A DNA stretch of 64,000 bases from Methylotenera_A sp963701715 (lineage in GTDB: Bacteria > Pseudomonadota > Gammaproteobacteria > Burkholderiales > Methylophilaceae): NCBI GenBank assembly GCA_963701715.1, contig CAVPAX010000003.1:1-64000 (forward strand), read 5' to 3'. A program made the translations under genes and the position numbers. This document shows positions 60,641 through 64,000 of this stretch, one piece after another; position 1 is the first letter of the stretch; each line of letters opens with the position of its first letter. The notes beneath the pieces are model-generated. The model was not told where the DNA came from, made no database searches, and saw only the letters and a list, made by a program, of their open reading frames with translations.

Positions 60641-61553
60641 ATGCCAAAAAAAATTTTACTCACAGGTGTTAACGGCCAGATAGGCCACGCATTAAAGACT
60701 GCACTTTCGCATTATGAATTATGCCCATTGTCGCGAGAACAACTTGATTTAACCAAAACCCATGATATTCGTCGTGTAGTGCGCGAAATCAAGCCTGATC
60801 TCATTATTAACCCGGCAGCATACACTGCGGTCGATAAGGCTGAATCAGAGCCTGAGCTAGCATATGCAATTAATGCTACTGCCGCGCAGATATTGGCAGA
60901 AGAGGCTGCCAGGCTGAATGCTGCGATTGTTCATTTTTCTACTGATTATGTCTACGATGGTACAAAATATGATCCATATTTAGAAATTGATGCAGTTAAT
61001 CCTCTTAGTGTGTATGGTAAAAGCAAATTGGCAGGTGAAGAAGCAATTCGTAGTATCGGATTACCGCATCTAATCTTGCGAACCAGCTGGGTGTATGGGT
61101 CATACGGTAAAAATTTCTTAAAAACCATTCTGTGTTTGGCTGCTGAGCGTGACAGTTTACGTATTGTAGCCGATCAATTTGGTGCGCCAACTAGCAGTGA
61201 AAGTATTGCAGACGGCGTGTTGCGATTAGTGAATTGTTGGATACCCCAACAAGAGAATCAAACCGGTATTTATAATATCACTAACTACTGGAAGTACATC
61301 CTGGTATGGTTTTTGTTGCGAAATTCTGAATCTGTACAATCAGTTAGCAACAAGCCGCAACTGGCCTGCGCTTAAGGTTAATATTGACAATATCATAGCA
61401 ATTACAACTGCTGATTATCCTGCGCTTGCAATACGACCTGTTAATTCCTGTTTAGACAACGCCAAGCTAAAGAATACGTTTAATGTGGAATTACCTAGCT
61501 GGCAGCAAGGTTTACAGCATGTAATGCAGACAATGACTTTGCCATTATCCTAA
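60641..61553 (+). CDS. rfbD: dTDP-4-dehydrorhamnose reductase, split by a single-base frameshift
   Basis: RfbD makes the final product dTDP-L-rhamnose. The first frame reads ILLTGVNGQIGHALKTAL, LDLTKTHDIRRVV, INPAAYTAVDKAESEPELAYAIN, FSTDYVYDGTKYDPYLE and YGKSKLAGEEAI, then loses homology after YNITN and stops at 61375. The other frame continues the family C-terminus from position 61287 (TGSTSWYGFCCEILNL, RPVNSCLDNAKLKNTF) to a TAA at 61551. Removing the extra T at about 61286 restores a protein of roughly 303 residues, the expected length. It overlaps the 3' end of queD by nine bases. Confidence 0.92.
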
Positions 61554-61985
61554 TGCATCTGCCCAACTGTTTGGCGTTTCGTAGAGCCTTACGCGTTCCA
61601 GTTTGAGATGGTTTCCATAGGTGTCTTTATATTGATTTTTTAGAATTCTAAAGGCTTCAGCCGCCATGTTTTCTGCGGTCGGCACACTTGGAAATATGAC
61701 TGTTTTGTGATTGGGAAGAGAGTTCAAGAAATCCAATACAGCATAATCCTCTTTGAATACCAAAAATGCGTGATCCCAGACATCTATCACGCTTTCTTTA
61801 GCAATTTTTTTTACATCAGAGAAATCCATTACCATGCCATTTTCAGAAACATTTTCTCGGCTGACAATATCGCCGCTAAGCGAGATTTCAAGCGCGTAAC
61901 GATGGCCATGTAAGTTGCGGCATTGGCTTTTGTGGTTTGGAATTCGATGTCCGGCATCGAATTCTAGACGTGTAGTAATTTGCAT
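61545..61985 (-). CDS. queD: 6-carboxy-5,6,7,8-tetrahydropterin synthase (PTPS family)
   Basis: QueD makes the pterin precursor of queuosine. The 146-residue protein has the zinc site His13, His26 and His28 (DAGHRIPNHKSQCRNLHGHRY), with the catalytic Cys22 between them. ENGMVMDFSDVKK, the acidic DVWDHAFLVF, PTAENMAAEAF and LERVRLYETPNSWADA are the other family marks. The start at 61985 follows no strong ribosome site. It is convergent with rfbD, overlapping by nine bases. A role in H4MPT pterin supply is possible but not indicated. Confidence 0.94.
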   Translation of the reverse strand: MQITTRLEFDAGHRIPNHKSQCRNLHGHRYALEISLSGDIVSRENVSENGMVMDFSDVKKIAKESVIDVWDHAFLVFKEDYAVLDFLNSLPNHKTVIFPSVPTAENMAAEAFRILKNQYKDTYGNHLKLERVRLYETPNSWADALG

Positions 61986-62009
61986 AACGCCATTATACCA
62001 GTGTGTAAG

Positions 62010-63752
62010 CTAGTGCTGTTTTACCCAAGTTATAAACTCTTCAAAGGGCATCGGTTTGGCAAAAAAATAACCTTGGCATTTATGAATATTCATTTTTTTT
62101 ATCAGTGCCAGGCAATCTTCGTCTTCAACACCTTCAGCCAATACTTCTTTGCCTAAACTGTTTGCTAGCATTGCGATTGATTTTACAATCTCAAAATCGT
62201 GCTGCGAATGGCTTATGTCGCGTACAAAAGACTGATCAATTTTGATTAAATTAATTGGCATGGTCCGCAGTCGTGACAGTGATGAAAAACCTGTACCAAA
62301 ATCATCCAAGGCAAATCTGAAGCCATTTTCGGATAACTCTTTAATTACAGAGTTAGTAGTTTCGTTATGTTCAAGAATGCCATTTTCTGTCACTTCGAGG
62401 ACAATGTCTTTGGGTTTAATTTTCCATAATGCCAGCGCTTGCATCAGTAGATGTGGCAATTCAACGTCATATAAATCTTCTGCACGCAAATTGATGGTGA
62501 GATAAATTTTTAAATCATGCTCGTGTAAAAGTTCGCTCGCATATCGACAAGCGGAATTGATTAACCAGCGTGTGAATAATTTACCTTTACCTGCCTTGTT
62601 TAAAATTTCGATAGTTAAACTCGGATACACGCTATATTCTTTACTCTCTGCCCATCGTAACAGCAATTCTGCACCGACGCATTTTGAATCTGATAAATTG
62701 ACAATAGGCTGGAAAAACAAAGTCAAACTGTCTCCGGCAAATGCTTCTAATACTTTTACTTCCATGTCGTACTGTATGGATAATTGATGTTCTAACTCTT
62801 GTGAGAAAATTACAAGATGTTGCTGTTCATGAAGCGCACTTTCCAGCGCCAGTTTAGCGTGGCGATATAAATCATCGGCTTTCTGAGAGGATTTATTAAT
62901 GAAGGCACCACCAATTAAAGGTGTTACCAAAATTGATTGATTGCCTACAATTACTATCTGCTCAAATGTCCGTTGTAGTTTCGCAGCGATTAAATTAAGC
63001 TGAATGTCATTATCAAGACTTGAAATCAAGACATCGAACTGTAAGTTGCCGCTATAGTAGAGTTGGTGATCTGGAGAGATATTTTGTTTAAGAATAGCTG
63101 CTATTTTTTTACTTAAGCTCAAAGTGACTGGATGTGAAAAAATAGGATTATTTTTTGCAACTTGAAAGTATATAGAAAACAATCCCAGTAATTTATTTTC
63201 ATGGTTGTTAATCAGTGCATTTTCTATGTTAGGTAATATTTGATTGCTATTTGGTAATTGCGTATTTGCATCAAAATTAATTGCGTAATCGAGCTGTAAT
63301 TGTTGGTGACGGTGATTTGTTTCTGCTACCAAATCAAATAAAAAACAATGTAATTTGGGTGTGCTGGAAATGCCAATTTTCGATTTGAGTTCAAAACAAC
63401 TTAGAAAATCGAAAATGATCTGTGTATTTGCACCATCTTGCATGGCGCTGAGCCATAAAAAAACCAACTGGTTAATATCGCCTGTGAAGGTTTTTAAATC
63501 ATGACCGGGTTGCCAGTTTTCTAACTTGGAATAAATTCGGGCTAAGTAAGTGTTTAATGACAGGTTTTCGGGTGACGCAATTTTCTCAAGCGCTTTAGTG
63601 TTGATGTTCAGTTTTGAGAATACTGTATTGGGCTTAAGTTTGTATGTATATAGTTTTTTTAAAATAGCCTGTTCTGTGTAAGTAATTTCAACTTCTTCTA
63701 ATTCCTCATGCTGTAGTTCTTCGGAGCTTAGTCCTTCTTCTATCATCATCAT
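62010..63752 (-). CDS. EAL-domain protein with degenerate GGDEF-like region
   Basis: The 580-residue protein probably hydrolyses c-di-GMP. An N-terminal region of unknown type (about 1-180) and a degenerate GGDEF-like domain (about 185-340, no GGDEF motif) precede the EAL domain (about 340-580). The EAL motif itself reads ELL (CVGAELLLRWAESK), but the metal and catalytic residues are present: NLRAEDL, LEVTENGIL, ALDDFGTGFSSL, IKIDQSFV, LAEGVEDED and QGYFFAKPMP. It could be active or a sensor. The exact start among clustered Met codons is unsure. The HD-GYP gene fragment lies upstream. Confidence 0.88.
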   Translation of the reverse strand: MMMIEEGLSSEELQHEELEEVEITYTEQAILKKLYTYKLKPNTVFSKLNINTKALEKIASPENLSLNTYLARIYSKLENWQPGHDLKTFTGDINQLVFLWLSAMQDGANTQIIFDFLSCFELKSKIGISSTPKLHCFLFDLVAETNHRHQQLQLDYAINFDANTQLPNSNQILPNIENALINNHENKLLGLFSIYFQVAKNNPIFSHPVTLSLSKKIAAILKQNISPDHQLYYSGNLQFDVLISSLDNDIQLNLIAAKLQRTFEQIVIVGNQSILVTPLIGGAFINKSSQKADDLYRHAKLALESALHEQQHLVIFSQELEHQLSIQYDMEVKVLEAFAGDSLTLFFQPIVNLSDSKCVGAELLLRWAESKEYSVYPSLTIEILNKAGKGKLFTRWLINSACRYASELLHEHDLKIYLTINLRAEDLYDVELPHLLMQALALWKIKPKDIVLEVTENGILEHNETTNSVIKELSENGFRFALDDFGTGFSSLSRLRTMPINLIKIDQSFVRDISHSQHDFEIVKSIAMLANSLGKEVLAEGVEDEDCLALIKKMNIHKCQGYFFAKPMPFEEFITWVKQH

Positions 63753-63784
63753 CAATTAAAGCTACCTATTAGAACCCTTAAGGT

Positions 63785-64000
63785 TTATATGTAAAAATCA
63801 TTAGGGTTTAGGCCATAGCTATCAGGCGCCAAACTTTTTATTATTCTGTAGGGTTTTCCTGATGGTGTAAGTGGGCTATTTAACAGATTTAGAATCACAG
63901 GTGATGTATAGCGTGACTTATCAGGGCCTAGCAATAGCATTAGTCTTGGCAATAGTCTTCTGACTTGGTTTTGTTGAATGACGACACCTACTTCCCCAGT
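63785..64000 (-). CDS. C-terminal end of an HD-GYP-type c-di-GMP phosphodiesterase (cut by window edge)
   Basis: 72 codons are open from the window edge to a TAA at 63785. The reading GEVGVVIQQNQVRRLLPRLM, then LLGPDKSRY, IKSLAPDSYGLNPNDFYI, matches the usual tail of HD-GYP proteins (GEVGVV...NP.RRLRP and YGIDP at the end). The catalytic HD-GYP part lies outside the window. It is upstream of and on the same strand as the EAL gene, 32 bases apart, so both may regulate c-di-GMP together. Confidence 0.72.
   Translation of the reverse strand, partial: TGEVGVVIQQNQVRRLLPRLMLLLGPDKSRYTSPVILNLLNSPLTPSGKPYRIIKSLAPDSYGLNPNDFYI

Noticed and set aside
61545..61985. QueD as an H4MPT biosynthesis gene
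   Set aside because: It keeps the PTPS/QueD zinc and Cys pattern, but it is far from the C1 island and next to rhamnose genes. Queuosine is the default.
1..64000. CRISPR array, prophage, rRNA genes or complete insertion sequence
   Set aside because: I saw no spaced direct repeats, phage structural genes, rRNA signature or transposase in either part.

Overview
The window joins two unrelated pieces of DNA. Bases 1 to about 11,100 are strongly GC-rich and look like an Acidobacteriota genome of the Vicinamibacteria type. They carry a TonB-dependent receptor with a carboxypeptidase-regulatory N-terminus, a membrane-fused alpha/beta hydrolase, a dicarboxylate symporter, a HicAB toxin-antitoxin pair, a tartrate/D-malate dehydrogenase, a flippase-like membrane protein and a serine beta-lactamase-family hydrolase. 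From about 11,100 onward the DNA is AT-rich and reads as a methylotrophic betaproteobacterium of the Methylophilaceae (Methylotenera/Methylobacillus type). At the switch both flanking genes lose their 5' ends: the serine hydrolase on the minus strand and cheZ on the plus strand. The simplest explanation is a chimeric contig, so the two parts should be read as two organisms.

Layout of the methylotroph part: the cheZ remnant, an aldehyde dehydrogenase with a DUF779 partner, a class III adenylate cyclase, tRNA-Ser, a chromate transporter, and ppsA with its regulator ppsR. Next comes a C1-metabolism island (20.5-34.2 kb). It holds tetrahydromethanopterin (H4MPT) genes (beta-RFAP synthase, mtdB, mch and three unassigned companions), ribulose monophosphate cycle genes (tal, hps, hpi), and a block that matches archaeal methanofuran biosynthesis (HisA-like, MfnD-like, MfnF-like, pabB, MfnE-like, pterin carbinolamine dehydratase). 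Together these genes fix formaldehyde via hps/hpi, rearrange sugars via tal, oxidise formaldehyde on H4MPT via mtdB/mch, and make parts of the H4MPT and methylofuran cofactors.

After the island come an RND efflux operon, tRNA-Leu, the protein quality-control block tig-clpP-clpX-lon-hupB, tRNA-Val and tRNA-Asp, and ppiD. A minus-strand operon mltD-SBP-permease-permease-fabI follows, then the gloB/yafS-like/rnhA/dnaQ block, the dTDP-rhamnose genes rfbBACD, queD, an EAL protein, and the C-terminus of an HD-GYP protein cut by the window end.

Three conserved genes (TonB receptor, lon, rfbD) each need one base removed to read through, and hicB may need a correction too. This looks like an indel error pattern in the assembly rather than biology. 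The most interesting biology is the compact H4MPT plus methylofuran biosynthesis island with several functionally unassigned genes, and the long structured leader in front of hps.
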